The translations under genes were made by a program, and so were the position numbers. DNA of 64,000 nucleotides from Hoylesella pleuritidis JCM 14110 (GTDB taxonomy: Bacteria; Bacteroidota; Bacteroidia; Bacteroidales; Bacteroidaceae), in contig NZ_BAJN01000001.1 of the NCBI RefSeq assembly GCF_000613725.1, positions 186,001 through 250,000 of the forward strand. The letters are read 5' to 3'. The number at the start of each line of letters is the position of its first letter. Within the stretch, counting starts at the first letter, position 1. Below are positions 17,806-27,541 of the stretch, one piece after another. The notes under the pieces were generated by a model. The model was not told the DNA's origin and searched no databases. It saw only the letters and a program-made list of their open reading frames with translations.

Positions 17806-19131
17806 ATGAGCAAGAAAATTCAAGACATCATACAGTTTATCAAGGTAGATATCTGGCGGCTGAAACCGACCGAAGTGTCTCCGCCTTATAGCTTTGCAGT
17901 GAGTGCTTTGAAGAAGTTGCTGCTGGCAGTGAGATTCTTTACGACAAAAGGTGTATTCGAGTCAGCTGCAGCACTCACATATTCTACAATCTTGGCGATC
18001 GTTCCCATTTCAGCAGTTGTCTTCGCAATTGCTCGAGGTTTCGGTTTTTCCAAATATATTGAAGATTGGTTTCGCAATGCATTTTCCAGTCAGCCGCAAG
18101 CTGCCGATACAATTATCCGTTTCGTGAATTCTTATTTGGTGCATACGCACAGTGGTGTTATTTTAGGTATCGGACTTGTCTTTATGTTGTGGACTGTACT
18201 GATGCTCACCCGAAATATTGAGCAGACATTCAATAATATTTGGCAAGTGGAACGCGAACGGAGCTTAGTTCGTACGGTAACCGACTACCTGGCAATGTTT
18301 TTTATGCTACCCATCATCATTATTTTGATTTCCGGTGTATCAGTGTTTCTTACTACGGTGGTTAAGCAGACGCACGAATATCTGCTTTTGGGACCGATGA
18401 TGCGTCTCGCCATAGATATAATGCCGTATATTATAATGTCTGCGGTCTTCATCGCACTCTATGTCTTTATGCCTAATACTAAGGTTAAGATAGGGTACAC
18501 GATCATACCAGGCATACTGGCAGGCGTGGCTATGCAACTGCTACAACTGTTCTACGTGCACTGTCAGATATTTCTCTCGAGCTATAATGCGGTATATGGT
18601 TCGTTTGCAGCATTGCCTCTCTTTATGCTGTGGGTACAGATTTCGTGGACGATTTGTTTGTTCGGTGCCGAGTTGAGTTATACCAATCAAAATTTAGAGG
18701 CTTTTGCTTTTTTGGCTAAAACAGATGATATAAGCCATCGTTATCGTCTGATGATGAGCGCCCTGTTGCTTAGTAAGATTTGCAAACGTTTTGCTGAGGG
18801 GCGCAAACCTTATTCAGCACTTGAACTGAAATTAGAGACGGGCATTCCAATCCGTGTTACGACCGATTTACTTTACGATATGGTAAAAGTCCATCTGCTG
18901 AGCGAGAGTATTGGCGGAAAGCGTTCTGATGACACGATTCTATTTCAACCGGCCGAGGCTTTAGAGCATATCACCGTAGGAACATTAACAGATCGTCTTG
19001 AAGCTATTGGAAGCTGGCGACTCGATTTGGATTTACATCTGCACATAGATAGCCCTGCTTGGCGACAGGTAATGCAATCTCGCGATCGATATCTCAGCCA
19101 TTTGAGAATGATCAAAGTGCAAGACTTATGA
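17806..19131 (+). CDS. YihY/BrkB family inner-membrane protein
   Basis: A polytopic membrane protein of unknown transport role; the family name is historical and the old RNase BN link is not supported for this family. I chose the ATG at 17806 (441 residues) over an in-frame TTG at 17791. The family pattern is visible: AAALTYSTILAIVPISAVVFAIA, a long amphipathic stretch, and several hydrophobic segments to about residue 295 (YGSFAALPLFMLWVQISWTICLFGAELSY). A soluble C-terminal region of about 130 residues follows and looks winged-helix-like (SALELKLETGIPIRVTTDLL). It starts 64 bases after rnpB. Confidence 0.88.
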   Translation: MSKKIQDIIQFIKVDIWRLKPTEVSPPYSFAVSALKKLLLAVRFFTTKGVFESAAALTYSTILAIVPISAVVFAIARGFGFSKYIEDWFRNAFSSQPQAADTIIRFVNSYLVHTHSGVILGIGLVFMLWTVLMLTRNIEQTFNNIWQVERERSLVRTVTDYLAMFFMLPIIIILISGVSVFLTTVVKQTHEYLLLGPMMRLAIDIMPYIIMSAVFIALYVFMPNTKVKIGYTIIPGILAGVAMQLLQLFYVHCQIFLSSYNAVYGSFAALPLFMLWVQISWTICLFGAELSYTNQNLEAFAFLAKTDDISHRYRLMMSALLLSKICKRFAEGRKPYSALELKLETGIPIRVTTDLLYDMVKVHLLSESIGGKRSDDTILFQPAEALEHITVGTLTDRLEAIGSWRLDLDLHLHIDSPAWRQVMQSRDRYLSHLRMIKVQDL

Positions 19132-19141
19132 CAATAAAGAG

Positions 19142-19546
19142 ATGAATATGGAAACGATAATTATTGATTATGAGCACGTAGTGACTGACAAGATTGCTGC
19201 CCACACAGGAGATCCCGGTTTTCCGAACATCACTGATTATGGGATTACACGTAAACAATTGGATGATTATCTCTTTGACAAACAGGTAATCCTTGATAGT
19301 CGAGGTACGGAAAAATCCCAATACACAGTTCTGGGTATCTGCATCATTATCCCAGTGTTGATTCTTTCTGCTATTCCTGATCAACTCGTACCCGGCGGCG
19401 GATGGTCTCTTCTTTGGGGAGTAGGTGTCGGTTTAGTGATTGCTCTGATCGTCCGATTACTCACGGCCTTATTTATCAAGAGACGTCTCTGCAAGATTCG
19501 TGATGAGAAAATCGAGTGTTATATAGCAGAAGTGTTGAAATATTAA
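19142..19546 (+). CDS. Small membrane protein, unknown function
   Basis: The 134-residue protein has a soluble N-terminal part of about 60 residues (DYEHVVTDKIAAHTGDPGFPN, then LDDYLFDKQVIL), two transmembrane segments (roughly LGICIIIPVLILSAI and GVGVGLVIALIVRLLTALF) and a short charged C-terminal tail. I do not recognise a family. It starts 10 bases after the yihY-like stop, so co-transcription is likely. An ATG two codons further in is an equally possible start. Confidence 0.65.
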   Translation: MNMETIIIDYEHVVTDKIAAHTGDPGFPNITDYGITRKQLDDYLFDKQVILDSRGTEKSQYTVLGICIIIPVLILSAIPDQLVPGGGWSLLWGVGVGLVIALIVRLLTALFIKRRLCKIRDEKIECYIAEVLKY

Positions 19547-19568
19547 CAGAATAAGTTGATGAAATAAC

Positions 19569-19638
19569 GAGTGAACAAGTTGATGAAGGAATGCAAATTT
19601 CTAGCAGCTGATTTGCTTACTCGTCAGCTTGTCGACTC
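19569..19638. repeat. 70-bp imperfect palindrome
   Basis: The outer arms gagtgaacaagttgatga (from 19569) and tcgtcagcttgtcgactc (to 19638) pair with two mismatches and two G-T pairs. An inner pair, gcaaat with atttgc, extends the hairpin around a ctagcagctg loop. It fills most of the gap between the small membrane protein and the DUF1232 gene. No T run follows, so it is not an obvious terminator. Confidence 0.7.
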
Positions 19639-19667
19639 ATTTACTGATCATTTAAAAGACGATTAAA

Positions 19668-20084
19668 ATGGATTTGACACAACTTCCCGACTTTATGAAA
19701 TATAAAGATAAGTTCACACAAAATGGATTTGTTGAAAAAATATCTCGTATTGCTAAGCGTGCGGGTGTTAAATTAGTATATGCTGCCCTTATTCTCTATT
19801 ATACTTTGGAGAGTGATCGGGTGTCCATTAAAGACAAAGCTATCATTATCGGTGCTTTGGGTTATCTGATTAGTCCTTTGGATGTTATCCCTGATGCTAT
19901 CCCCATAGCCGGTCTTGGAGACGACTTAGCAGTCTTGATATATGTCCTTCGCAAAGTTTGGGATGAGGTTTCTGATGATGTAAAAGCCAAGGCTAAAACT
20001 AAATTGTCTCAATGGTTTGATGGTGACGAACTATCAAAAGTCGATAATCTTTTTGTTGATACTCCCGACGACCAACCGGTTTGA
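19668..20084 (+). CDS. DUF1232 family membrane protein
   Basis: The 138-residue protein carries the short DUF1232 signature IIGALGYLISPLDVIPDAIPIAGLGDDLAVL, split by the conserved SPxDxIPD turn, flanked by an amphipathic N-terminal region (VKLVYAALILYYTL) and a hydrophilic acidic tail. The family is a small membrane-associated domain of unknown function found widely in bacteria. It converges on the minus-strand helicase gene 18 bases downstream. Confidence 0.88.
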   Translation: MDLTQLPDFMKYKDKFTQNGFVEKISRIAKRAGVKLVYAALILYYTLESDRVSIKDKAIIIGALGYLISPLDVIPDAIPIAGLGDDLAVLIYVLRKVWDEVSDDVKAKAKTKLSQWFDGDELSKVDNLFVDTPDDQPV

Positions 20085-20102
20085 TGACTATCGGTAAGTC
20101 GA

Positions 20103-21851
20103 TTATGATTTATTCTTTCTCAATTTCTTGATCCTTCGTTTAGCTTCTGATACTTCGGGACATAGTTCGAGGGCCTTTTCGTAATTGCGGATAGCAGCTT
20201 TAGCCATATGCTCCCGCTCGCAATCGCGGCCCATTATTGTGTATTCTATAGCCAAACGTTTTAAGAATTCTTCCTTTGAACGAATGATTTCACGTAGGCG
20301 GAAAAGCTCTTCTTGCTGTCGGTTGATGATGTTCAGTTTGCGACGGATGAGTCGTTTAGCGGCAGGTTGTTCTATATCGTAACGGCTGTGAATGGCCAGA
20401 AAGAAACAGTCAAGAGCTGTTTGCATATCCCCTTTATCGAAGGCAGCTGCAGCTTCATAGTATGCTCTGTCGGCTTTACTTTGTTGTAGGGCTGTATAAA
20501 TAGTGTTTGTGTTATTGAAATTGCGTGAGAAATGGATTACTTCGGGACGAACGAAGATGTTGCTACGCTGAATCGGCTCGCTGAGACTGAGACCTTCGAG
20601 CGACGTGCAGCGTGAGAGCGCCACATAAGTCTGACCGCCTGCAAAGATGCCTCCGGTGAAATCGATTTTCACGTGATCGAAAGTGAGCCCCTGACTTTTG
20701 TGTACTGTGATGGCCCAAGCCAGTCGGAGAGGGAATTGCTTGTATGTTCCGATCTCCTTTTCTTCTATTTTTTGCTCTTTCTTATTGAAAGAATAACATA
20801 CGTTTCTCCATATTTCGCGCTCTACTTCGAGGTCACGCCCATCCTCGGTACGTACATAAATGCGGGCGCTTTGCGGCTCGTCGCTGATACCGATGATGAT
20901 CCCAAGAGTTCCGTTAACCCACCGTTTGTCTTTGTCATTTTTGATAAAGAGAACCTGTGAACCTATTTTCAGCTCTAAATCGATTGGTGTAGGAAGCGTA
21001 TTTTCAGGAAATTCGCCGGTGATGGAGCCGTGGAAGTGGATAGATTCACCCGGAAGTAATTCCAATTGACGGGTGTTAATGTAATCGACTGTATCTCTTC
21101 TGCCCGATAAAGTAATAGCGAGCTTACCGGTATTAGCATCTACCGAGGCTCCCACCCGGTGGTTAAGCGAAATCAGATCAGCATCACTCACTTGTGCCGT
21201 ACGTATATGGTCGAGGATGTGGATAAACTGCGGGTCGCGTTGTCGGTATGTTTTTATAAGTTCAATAGAAACCAGTTGCATCTCGCGAAATACTTGAGCT
21301 TCGAAAAAATAGCCGAATTTGTAAAAAACTTGTAGCAATTCGCGGTCACTCTCTGTCACTACAGGCTGCAATTGATAGACGTCGCCGACTAGCAATAATT
21401 GCTTACCTCCAAAAGGTTCGCGCATATTTCGACTATAAATTCGCAGCACTTTGTCGATGAAATCGATAATATCAGCCCGAACCATACTGATTTCGTCGAT
21501 GATGATCAGCTCTACTTCACGAAGAATTTTGAGCTTTTCACCGTTGTATTTCAGTGTATTGCGGATATTACGAACATTATATTGCGAGTCGTTTGGCAAT
21601 AAGGGATGGAATGGCAGTTTAAAGAAACTATGCAGGGTTGCACCTCCTGCGTTGATGGCTGCAATGCCTGTGGGAGCCAGAATGATGTGTTTTTTCTTGG
21701 TGGTAGCGGCAATATAACGCAAGAAAGTAGATTTACCCGTCCCCGCTTTACCGGTGAGGAAAAGCGAACGACGGGTAAACTGTATGATTTGAAGTGCATT
21801 CTGTAACTCAGAATTGTCTAAATCGATGTCTTCAAAATAGGTCTCGGCCAC
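20103..21851 (-). CDS. Pif1-like superfamily 1B helicase with a C-terminal TPR-like extension
   Basis: The 582-residue protein has a Pif1/RecD-like motor: Walker A GKAGTGKS at 34-41, motif Ia LAPTGIAAINAGGATLHSFF, Walker B LIIIDEISMVRADI, motif III LLLVGDVYQLQPV, and C-terminal AITVHKSQGLTFDHV and VALSRC. These predict a 5'-3' DNA helicase. After the motor (from about residue 460) is a helical extension with TPR character (AYYEAAAAFDKGDMQTALDCF and AIRNYEKALELCPEVSEAK), which suggests protein partners. Domains of this kind are common in Bacteroidetes, but the role is unknown. It follows the PBP gene by 12 bases and is probably co-transcribed. Confidence 0.88.
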   Translation of the reverse strand: MAETYFEDIDLDNSELQNALQIIQFTRRSLFLTGKAGTGKSTFLRYIAATTKKKHIILAPTGIAAINAGGATLHSFFKLPFHPLLPNDSQYNVRNIRNTLKYNGEKLKILREVELIIIDEISMVRADIIDFIDKVLRIYSRNMREPFGGKQLLLVGDVYQLQPVVTESDRELLQVFYKFGYFFEAQVFREMQLVSIELIKTYRQRDPQFIHILDHIRTAQVSDADLISLNHRVGASVDANTGKLAITLSGRRDTVDYINTRQLELLPGESIHFHGSITGEFPENTLPTPIDLELKIGSQVLFIKNDKDKRWVNGTLGIIIGISDEPQSARIYVRTEDGRDLEVEREIWRNVCYSFNKKEQKIEEKEIGTYKQFPLRLAWAITVHKSQGLTFDHVKIDFTGGIFAGGQTYVALSRCTSLEGLSLSEPIQRSNIFVRPEVIHFSRNFNNTNTIYTALQQSKADRAYYEAAAAFDKGDMQTALDCFFLAIHSRYDIEQPAAKRLIRRKLNIINRQQEELFRLREIIRSKEEFLKRLAIEYTIMGRDCEREHMAKAAIRNYEKALELCPEVSEAKRRIKKLRKNKS

Positions 21852-21863
21852 GGTCGTTTGGAC

Positions 21864-24353
21864 TCACAAGTCATCTAAATTCACCTCACGCTCGGTGGGG
21901 CGAGTACGTTTTCCCTCCTTTTTCTCAGTCTTATCGCTTTCTCCCTCATTCGGAATTGCAGGCTGGACGATGGGATTGCCATTCTCGTCGAGCATCACTT
22001 CGCCCTCAGAAACAATCGTACTGTCACTATGGGTGGTGTCTCGACGCACTGGTGTATAATAGCTTGCGCAGTTGTACATATTGCGCGTGATATCGTCATC
22101 TTTGGCCGGTGGAAACTTGCTGTGATAATGTTTGAATGCCGGATCTTTGAAAACGGCCTGCAAAAAATAACCACATATCGGCAGGGCCGTACGACTGCCC
22201 TGCCCCAAAGCTCCTGTGCGGAAATGGATCGACCTGTATTCACCGCCCACCCAAGCACCAACAACGAGCTTAGGACTTACGCCCATAAACCACGCATCAG
22301 AATGATTATTCGATGTTCCGGTTTTACCGCCGAAGTCGGTATCGCGATAATTGCCCACATACCCCCATAAAGCCATTGATGTTCCACCGGGTTCACGCAT
22401 CCCGCTTTCTAACAATTGCTGAACGAGAAATGCACTTTTATACGGTATTGCCTGCTCTTCGCCTGTGGGGACAGCATAAACTTCATTGCCGTCTTTATCT
22501 AAGATGCGAGTCACTAAGACTGGTTCGTGATGCTTCCCATCGTTGGCCACCGTTGCATAAGCATTTACTATCTCGAGCAAATTAACATCGCTCGAACCCA
22601 AGGCAAGCGATGGTGCGTCGTCTAATGGACTCTTTATACCCATCTTATGAGCTGTCTCGATAATACGCGAGATTCCCATTTCTTGTCCCAAACGCACAGC
22701 CACAGAATTGATACTGCGTGCAAACGCTGACTTCAAGGCCATCGAATCGCCTGAAAAAGAGCCGTTGGCATTGGAAGGCGTCCATGTTGTCATTTCGTGT
22801 TTACGTTTGTCATACACTTGCATCGAGATATATTCATCGCGCCGTTTATCACAAGGCGTCAGCCCCTGATTCATTGCTTCCGTATAGACAAAGAGTTTAA
22901 ACGTAGATCCGGGTTGGCGCATTGCTGTTACTTTATCATATTTCCACGAGTTGAAATCGATGTCGCCTACCCATGCTTTCACTGCTCCTGTCTGCGGTTC
23001 CATCGCTAAAAAGGCGCAATGCATAAAGTGAACCATATACCGAATGGAGTCCATTGTAGACAGTTCTTTCTCGATTGTACCCTTTTCATAATCAAACAAC
23101 TTGACGGTATGTGGTTTATTGAGATAATATTTAATGGAATCAGGATTGTTGGGAAACCTTGCCACTAATGATTTATACACGGGTTGGCGTTGGGCTATTC
23201 CCTCAATGAAATTAGGAATCACCTTTCCATTCTCATCGATCCACGGGTCGCGGTTGCCCCAATGATTGTTGAAGTTGCGCTGTATCTGTTTCATCTGCTT
23301 GATAGCTGCATCTTCGGCATATTTCTGTAAACGTGTGTCGATGGTGGTGTATATTTTCAATCCGCTACTGTAAAGATCGTAACCGTTGTCGCGACACCAG
23401 TCTTTGAGATAGTCAGCAACAGCTTCGCGGAAGTATTTTGCTTGCCCGTCATAATTGGTTTCAACACTATAATTAAGCTTGATCGGTTCTACCGAGAGCG
23501 AGTCAAACACTTGTTTGGACAAATCTCCATGTGCAACCATATTGTTCAAAACCACATTCCGACGCCGAAGACTGTTTTGCGGATTGGTAATAGGGTTGTA
23601 GTGCGTAGTGGCTTTGAGCATACCTACAAGTACGGCGGCCTGTTCTGTGGTAATATTTTTAGGTGTTGTGTTGAAGTAAGTCTTACAAGCCGTTTTGATT
23701 CCAAAGGCATTCGAGCCGAAGTCTACGGTATTGGCGTACATCGTAATGATGTCTTTCTTATCGTAAAGCATTTCGAGTTTCAAGGCAATAATCCATTCCT
23801 TGCTTTTCATTACAAGTATGCGAATACCCGGAATCTTACCAATGAGCCCTGTGGAATATTGTGTTCGCACACGAAACATATTCTTAGCCAACTGCTGGGT
23901 GATAGTAGATGCACCGCGCGCATCGTGGTGAATGAGTGCGTCTTTCATTGCTGCAAACATTCCTTGGAAGTCAATGCCGAAGTGATGATAGAACCTTTCA
24001 TCCTCAGTATCTACCAAAGCGTGCCAAAATTGTGGGTTTACCTCATCGTATTTGACAGGAGTTCGGTTTTCATTGAAGTATTTTCCGATGAGCTTGTTGT
24101 CTGCACTGTAAATTTCGGAAGCCTCTGATGTGTTGGGATGCATAATCTGGGCGAACCCCGGAGACTTACCGAACAACCAAAGAAAGTTGATGTCTACCAT
24201 CCCGAGATACAAGAAAAGGGCAAGGGTACTTGATACAAATGCAACGCAAGTCTTGGTATACCACGCTCTGCCTTTATACAAACCTTTGTACCAAAGCCAA
24301 AAAACACGAGGCCTTCTAATGATCCAAGAGAATGCTTTCTGAATCTTATTCAT
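21864..24353 (-). CDS. Class A penicillin-binding protein (PBP1A type)
   Basis: A bifunctional murein synthase of 829 residues. There is an N-terminal membrane anchor (about residues 35-60), a GT51 glycosyltransferase domain with the catalytic Glu in VDTEDERFYHHFGIDF (117-119), then a transpeptidase with the active Ser in RQPGSTFK (about 483), the SIN motif in FARSINSVAVRLG, and KTGTSN at about 676. The C-terminus is an acidic, Lys/Glu-rich disordered tail. It is one of two class A PBPs in the window, the other being at 40205. Both transpeptidase and transglycosylase residues look intact. Confidence 0.95.
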   Translation of the reverse strand: MNKIQKAFSWIIRRPRVFWLWYKGLYKGRAWYTKTCVAFVSSTLALFLYLGMVDINFLWLFGKSPGFAQIMHPNTSEASEIYSADNKLIGKYFNENRTPVKYDEVNPQFWHALVDTEDERFYHHFGIDFQGMFAAMKDALIHHDARGASTITQQLAKNMFRVRTQYSTGLIGKIPGIRILVMKSKEWIIALKLEMLYDKKDIITMYANTVDFGSNAFGIKTACKTYFNTTPKNITTEQAAVLVGMLKATTHYNPITNPQNSLRRRNVVLNNMVAHGDLSKQVFDSLSVEPIKLNYSVETNYDGQAKYFREAVADYLKDWCRDNGYDLYSSGLKIYTTIDTRLQKYAEDAAIKQMKQIQRNFNNHWGNRDPWIDENGKVIPNFIEGIAQRQPVYKSLVARFPNNPDSIKYYLNKPHTVKLFDYEKGTIEKELSTMDSIRYMVHFMHCAFLAMEPQTGAVKAWVGDIDFNSWKYDKVTAMRQPGSTFKLFVYTEAMNQGLTPCDKRRDEYISMQVYDKRKHEMTTWTPSNANGSFSGDSMALKSAFARSINSVAVRLGQEMGISRIIETAHKMGIKSPLDDAPSLALGSSDVNLLEIVNAYATVANDGKHHEPVLVTRILDKDGNEVYAVPTGEEQAIPYKSAFLVQQLLESGMREPGGTSMALWGYVGNYRDTDFGGKTGTSNNHSDAWFMGVSPKLVVGAWVGGEYRSIHFRTGALGQGSRTALPICGYFLQAVFKDPAFKHYHSKFPPAKDDDITRNMYNCASYYTPVRRDTTHSDSTIVSEGEVMLDENGNPIVQPAIPNEGESDKTEKKEGKRTRPTEREVNLDDL

Positions 24354-24401
24354 AATCGTTTCACTGTTTTCTGCTGATCGGGCAGAGAGTTTTTAGAATC
24401 A

Positions 24402-24417
24402 CAAAAATACAAAAATA
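24402..24417 (-). promoter_or_regulatory. Candidate promoter of the PBP/helicase pair
   Basis: Two adjacent minus-strand TATTTTTG boxes (24402-24409 and 24410-24417) precede the PBP start at 24353 by about 50 bases. No matching -33 TTTG is visible. Confidence 0.4.
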
Positions 24418-24426
24418 AGTTTGTAT

Positions 24427-25326
24427 TCAGCATTTTTCATCTATATAATTTATGATTTCTTCAATGTTATCAGGTGCAAACCATCGGATATCTACATCTC
24501 GTTTGAACCACGTAAGCTGTTTACGACAATACTGTCGAGTATTCGACTGAATACGCCTAACAGCCTCTTCTAATGGAATTTGACCTGAAAAATAATCGAA
24601 GAGCTCACGATAGCCTACAGTGTTGAGGGCGTTCAGTTCGCGATAAGGATACACACGCCGTGCTTCTTCAAGCAATCCGTTGGTTATCATCTGCTCAACG
24701 CGTTTGTTGATACGATCATATAGTTCTTCACGAGGGCGGTTCAACCCCACCTTTATGATATGAAATGGTCGCTTTTTGACAGTATTCCGGCGAAAAGATG
24801 AATAGGTTTGGCCCGTCATATGGCATATTTCTAAGGCGTGAACAATTCTTCGCGGATTATTCCGATCAACGATTTTGTAGTGTACCGGATCAAGTGTCCG
24901 AAGCTCTTCTACCAATGCAGGTAATCCCTCGTCAGCCAAACGTCGTTTCATCCATTGACGAGTATTGTCGTCAACGGTGGGTATATCGTCAATACCTTTA
25001 CATACAGCGTCTATATACATCATACTACCGCCTGACAGAATAACTCGTTTTTGTCCTGTAAGAAATAGTTGATTGAGCAATGAAAGAACATCTTTCTCAA
25101 AACAAGCAGCACTATAATAATCTTGGATACTGTGATTCCCGACAAAAAAGTGTTGCACACATCGTTGCTGTTCTGCCGTGGGCGCGGCCGTACCGATAGG
25201 CAATTCTCTGAATATCTGGCGTGAGTCGGCATTGATAATTGGACTTATTTCGTGTTTGGCAAGCTGTAAACACGTTTCCGTTTTACCGACACCAGTGGGA
25301 CCAACAACGACGATCAGCGTATTCAT
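24427..25326 (-). CDS. miaA: tRNA dimethylallyltransferase
   Basis: MiaA transfers dimethylallyl to A37 of tRNAs reading U-starting codons. The 299-residue protein opens with P-loop GPTGVGKT at 9-16, followed by the substrate motif NADSRQIFRELPIGTAAPT with the catalytic Asp/Ser. LSGGSMMYIDAVCKG, RRIVHALEI and QYCRKQLTWFKRD are typical family blocks. The length is normal. It is the last gene of the lpxD-lpxC/fabZ-lpxA-miaA run, 36 bases after lpxA. Confidence 0.96.
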   Translation of the reverse strand: MNTLIVVVGPTGVGKTETCLQLAKHEISPIINADSRQIFRELPIGTAAPTAEQQRCVQHFFVGNHSIQDYYSAACFEKDVLSLLNQLFLTGQKRVILSGGSMMYIDAVCKGIDDIPTVDDNTRQWMKRRLADEGLPALVEELRTLDPVHYKIVDRNNPRRIVHALEICHMTGQTYSSFRRNTVKKRPFHIIKVGLNRPREELYDRINKRVEQMITNGLLEEARRVYPYRELNALNTVGYRELFDYFSGQIPLEEAVRRIQSNTRQYCRKQLTWFKRDVDIRWFAPDNIEEIINYIDEKC

Positions 25327-25362
25327 CGGATTGAAAATGCAAACCGCACGACACGATTTAGC

Positions 25363-26132
25363 CTACTTGATAATACCTCGTCCGGATGATTCTACAAAGT
25401 CGATGATGTACTGAATTTCCGGAGTTATGCGCAGATTCTTTTTGATTTCGAGGATACCTTCGGCTCGGACACCTTTTGAATAGAGCAGACGATAAGCCTC
25501 GTGAATAAGTTCTATCAGTTCGTTACTGAATCCGCGGCGACGTAATCCCACAATGTTAATACCCGCATAACGTATCGGTTCTTTCCCTGCAATCACGTAA
25601 GGCGGCACGTCCTGACTTGTACGACTACCGCCTTGCACCATCACATAGCCACCGATATGGCAGAACTGGTGACACAAAACCTCTGCACTGACAATCGCAT
25701 TATCATCTACTACGACCTCGCCTCCAAATTTTGTGGAATTCCCGATGATGAGATTTGATCCGAAAATACAGTCATGTGCAATGTGCATATTCTCCATCAA
25801 AAGGTTATTATTACCCACAATCGTGGTACCTTTCGAGGCTGTTCCGCGCGAGATAGTTACATTTTCGCGAATACTATTGTTGTCGCCGATCTCGCAAGTC
25901 GAGTCTTCCCCTTTAAACTTCAAGTCCTGAGCTTGGTAGAAACACTTGCGCCGGGAAAGATTTCATTGCCGTTTCCCAGTCTGGCTCCATAGTTAATGGT
26001 AACGCTGTTTTGAAAAATATTATTGTCACCGATGACCGTATTGCGATCGATAAAACAGAAAGGGCCGATGACATTACCGTTGCCGAGCTTGGCTTCCGGG
26101 TGTACGTAGGCTAATGGACTGATCTTATTCAT
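25363..26132 (-). CDS. lpxA: UDP-N-acetylglucosamine acyltransferase, frameshifted
   Basis: LpxA performs the first acylation of lipid A synthesis. The protein is a left-handed beta-helix of hexapeptide repeats (ISPLAYVHPEAKLG, then GNGNVIGPF). The catalytic His is in MHIAHDCIFG and the C-terminal helical cap is present (GLRRRGFSNELIELIHEAYR). The literal frame from 26132 stops early at 25920, while the rest continues in another frame from AQDLKFKGEDST. One missing base in the CC/GG run at about 25932 restores 256 residues, the normal length. The gene is essential in most Gram-negatives, so sequencing error is the likeliest cause. It lies 9 bases after lpxC/fabZ. Confidence 0.88.
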
Positions 26133-26141
26133 AACCGTTCA

Positions 26142-27527
26142 TCATTTATTCTTAACAATCTGTGCCGTAAATGTGGCTTCCGAAACAACGTGATCGCCAA
26201 CGAACATATAGCCTTTCATCGAGCTGACACCGTGTCTTACTGGGTGTAAAAGTTCTACTCTGAATAGCAAAGTATCGCCTGGAACCACTTTTTGACGGAA
26301 CTTTACCTCGTCGATTTTCATAAAGTAAGTAGACCATCGTTCAGGTTCTTCAAGCTGATTGAGTACCAACAGACCACCGCATTGCGCCATTGCCTCGATT
26401 TGCAAGACACCGGGCATTACTGGTTCTTGGGGGAAATGACCTACAAAAAACGGTTCGTTGCTCGTTACATTCTTGACTCCGACGATACTATTAGGCCCCA
26501 TTGAAATGATTTTGTCTACCAATTGCATCGGATAACGATGTGGAAGCAACTCGCGAATGCGACTGTTATCCATTACGGGTGGGTCGTTTGGATCATAAAT
26601 AGGTGCTTGAATTTCGTGTTTTCGGATTTCTTTGCGAATCAAACGGGCAAATTTGTTATTAATGGTATGTCCCGGACGTGTTGCGACAATACGCCCTTTG
26701 ATAGGCTTTCCGATTAAAGCCATGTCGCCGATGACATCGAGCAGTTTATGACGAGTGCATTCATTCTCCCAAACTAACGGTTTGTGCTGGATATATCCCA
26801 GCTTAGTGGCATCCATATGAGACACTTTTAACTGGTCGGCTAATTGGTCCAAGAGCGCTTGGTTGGTCTGACGCTCATAGATAACAATGGCATTATCCAA
26901 GTCGCCGCCTTTGATCAAGTTAGCCTTTAACAGCGGTTCGATATCACGAACAAAGACGAATGTTCGTGCAGGAGCAATCTCTTCGGCAAAGTCATCGATA
27001 TTATCAAGCGTTGCAAACTGGCTATTGATAAATTTGGAATCGAAAGAACACATCGCCGTAATGCTGAACTGGTCATCCGGGAGAATGGTAACACACGATC
27101 CGGTAGTCTCGTCCTTTACTTCGATTTTATGCCGGATGATGTAGTAGTCCTTAGGTGCACTCTGTTCTTCGAGGCCGATTTGATGGATTTTCTCAACATA
27201 CATAGTAGCCGATCCGTCAAGAATCGGAAACTCAGGACCATTGACTTGAATGAGGCAATTGTCCACCCCGAGGGCGTAAAGAGCTGCAAGTCCGTGTTCA
27301 ACAGTAGATACACGCACATCACCTCTGGCCAAAATGGTGCCTCGTTGTGTGTCGACAACATTCTCGGCAATGGCATCTATGATAGGCTGACTCTCCAGGT
27401 CGATGCGTTGAATCTTATACCCCGTGTTCTCAGGAGCCGGATTAAAGGTAACGGTAAGGCTCAATCCCGTGTGCAAACCTTTGCCACAAAGAGAGAAACT
27501 ACCTTTCAGTGTATTCTGTTTCAGCAT
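26142..27527 (-). CDS. Bifunctional LpxC deacetylase / FabZ dehydratase
   Basis: This is a natural fusion typical of Bacteroidetes. The LpxC half (about 1-305) is the zinc deacetylase that commits UDP-acyl-GlcNAc to lipid A; its ligands are visible as H78 (VSTVEHGL), H260 and D264 (TRHKLLDVIGD). The FabZ half (about 320-461) is the 3-hydroxyacyl-ACP dehydratase with H364 (GHFPQEPVMPG) and E378. The two activities share a 3-hydroxyacyl substrate pool, so the fusion couples lipid A and fatty acid synthesis. It lies 14 bases after lpxD and 9 before lpxA. Confidence 0.96.
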   Translation of the reverse strand: MLKQNTLKGSFSLCGKGLHTGLSLTVTFNPAPENTGYKIQRIDLESQPIIDAIAENVVDTQRGTILARGDVRVSTVEHGLAALYALGVDNCLIQVNGPEFPILDGSATMYVEKIHQIGLEEQSAPKDYYIIRHKIEVKDETTGSCVTILPDDQFSITAMCSFDSKFINSQFATLDNIDDFAEEIAPARTFVFVRDIEPLLKANLIKGGDLDNAIVIYERQTNQALLDQLADQLKVSHMDATKLGYIQHKPLVWENECTRHKLLDVIGDMALIGKPIKGRIVATRPGHTINNKFARLIRKEIRKHEIQAPIYDPNDPPVMDNSRIRELLPHRYPMQLVDKIISMGPNSIVGVKNVTSNEPFFVGHFPQEPVMPGVLQIEAMAQCGGLLVLNQLEEPERWSTYFMKIDEVKFRQKVVPGDTLLFRVELLHPVRHGVSSMKGYMFVGDHVVSEATFTAQIVKNK

Positions 27528-27541
27528 AATTCTTCTCGTAT

